Assembly: GCA_003576905.1 (NCBI GenBank)
Contig: QEVG01000008.1
Coordinates: 62,001-126,000, forward strand
Direction of reading: 5' to 3'
From: Planctomycetota bacterium
Lineage (GTDB): Bacteria; Planctomycetota; Phycisphaerae; UBA1845; UTPLA1
DNA: 64,000 nucleotides
Positions within the stretch are counted from its first letter, which is position 1; each line of letters opens with the position of its first letter. Positions 63,478 to 64,000 of this stretch are shown here, piece by piece. The position numbers and the translations under genes are program-made. The notes beneath the pieces are model-generated. The model worked only from the letters and a program-made list of their open reading frames with translations, was not told where the DNA came from and ran no database searches.

Positions 63478-64000
63478 CTAAAAATCCGTCGTGACCGGCT
63501 CCTTGCCGTCGCCGATGCGGATGACCGAGTGGATCGGCATGCCGTGGAACTTCTTCCGTCCGTTCAGGAACACCAGCTCGATCAGGAAGGCCACGCCGAC
63601 GATCTCCCCGCCGAGGGTACGGACCAGTTCGCAGCAGGCGGCCATCGTTCCGCCCGTCGCCAGCAGGTCGTCGATCATCAGCACACGGTCGCCGGGGCCG
63701 ATGGCGTCTTCGTGAATCTCCACGGCGTCTGCGCCGTACTCGAGAGCGTACTCCACCTTTTTTGTCCTGTAGGGAAGTTTGCCGGGCTTGCGGATGGGGA
63801 CGAAGCCGGCGGACAGGTTCCGCGCCACGGCTGTACCGAAGATGAAGCCGCGGCTCTCGGCGCCGACGACGAGGTCAACGTGCTTGTCGCGGAACGGCTG
63901 GGTCAGGAACTCGACGGCCAGCGACAGTGCCGCCGGATCGGCCAGCAGTGGCGTGATATCCTTGAAGACGATGCCCGGCTTGGGAAAGTCTTGGACATCG
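63478..64000 (-). CDS. apt: Adenine phosphoribosyltransferase (5' end cut by window edge)
   Basis: Purine salvage enzyme forming AMP from adenine and PRPP. The visible part has FPKPGIVFKDITPLL, LVVGAESRGFIFG, GFVPIRKPGKLP, and the PRPP loop VLMIDDLLATGGTM, ending IGDGKEPVTTDF. It converges with the toxin-like gene. The start lies beyond 64000. Confidence 0.95.
   Translation of the reverse strand, partial: DVQDFPKPGIVFKDITPLLADPAALSLAVEFLTQPFRDKHVDLVVGAESRGFIFGTAVARNLSAGFVPIRKPGKLPYRTKKVEYALEYGADAVEIHEDAIGPGDRVLMIDDLLATGGTMAACCELVRTLGGEIVGVAFLIELVFLNGRKKFHGMPIHSVIRIGDGKEPVTTDF

Overview
The window is 64 kb of GC-rich bacterial DNA, most likely from a member of the Planctomycetota (Phycisphaerae-like; the class is inferred). 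The evidence is a secretome of dockerin-type and PEP-CTERM proteins, two tandem DUF1570-type HEVAH metallopeptidases, a fused ResB/CcsA cytochrome c assembly protein, a giant LptC/OstA-like protein beside kdsC (so a lipopolysaccharide outer membrane), several small zinc-ribbon proteins, and REP/RAYT-type repeats. No rRNA, tRNA, tmRNA or CRISPR array was recognised. About 48 protein genes are supported; the two at the window edges (dsbD on the left, apt on the right) are cut.

Layout. 1-2434: dsbD (minus, cut). 2435-3294: gene-free stretch with a strong promoter and a candidate structured RNA. 3.3-13.5 kb (plus): RNase Y, the ResB-CcsA fusion, two secreted metallopeptidases each with its own promoter, a secreted protein with a Cys/hydrophobic/Arg tail, and a SHOCT-like membrane protein. 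13.6-20 kb: clpX, zinc-ribbon proteins, an M42 peptidase, a methyltransferase, a glutamine amidotransferase and a Cys/Met-metabolism PLP enzyme. 20.1-24.5 kb: kdsC and the giant LptC/LptA-like gene. 24.5-25.5 kb: about 1 kb without a convincing gene, ending in two strong hairpins. 25.5-31 kb: sugar isomerase, cytochrome c, VWA protein, SppA, M12B-like peptidase with dockerin. 31-33.9 kb (minus): KAS III-like enzyme, membrane methyltransferase and NAD-dependent epimerase, forming a likely lipid-modifying cluster. 34-45 kb: dipeptide epimerase, GntR regulator, CdsZ-like zinc ribbon plus RNase H fusion, VOC and DUF4269 proteins, LOG-family protein, phosphatase, DAHP synthase, ArnT-like glycosyltransferase, thioesterase. 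45-52 kb: membrane proteins, PEP-CTERM protein, clpC with a structured leader, and an acyl-carrier-protein/adenylation-enzyme pair. 52-58 kb: two dockerin-type secreted proteins (one internally duplicated) and ftsK. 58-64 kb: nuclease-like protein, alaS, a nucleotidyltransferase toxin-antitoxin-like pair and apt.

The most unusual feature is alaS. Its reading frame is interrupted, without loss of frame, by about 646 bp that encode a Y1/RAYT-type HUH transposase, bounded by perfect 22-bp inverted repeats and carrying a nested 23-bp inverted repeat. Further downstream the same gene contains a roughly 400-bp patch of clearly lower GC. Second is the 1259-residue LptC/OstA-like protein downstream of kdsC, which may replace separate lptC and lptA genes. 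Third is the KAS III-like enzyme that keeps the nucleophilic Cys but appears to lack the His and Asn of the usual triad.

Functional links: DsbD, the ResB-CcsA fusion and the small CxxCH cytochrome fit a System II cytochrome c pathway. RNase Y, ClpX, ClpC and SppA are housekeeping turnover functions. KdsC, the LptC/A-like protein and the ArnT-like glycosyltransferase are envelope functions. Many plus-strand genes have recognisable TTGNNN-17-TANNNT promoters.
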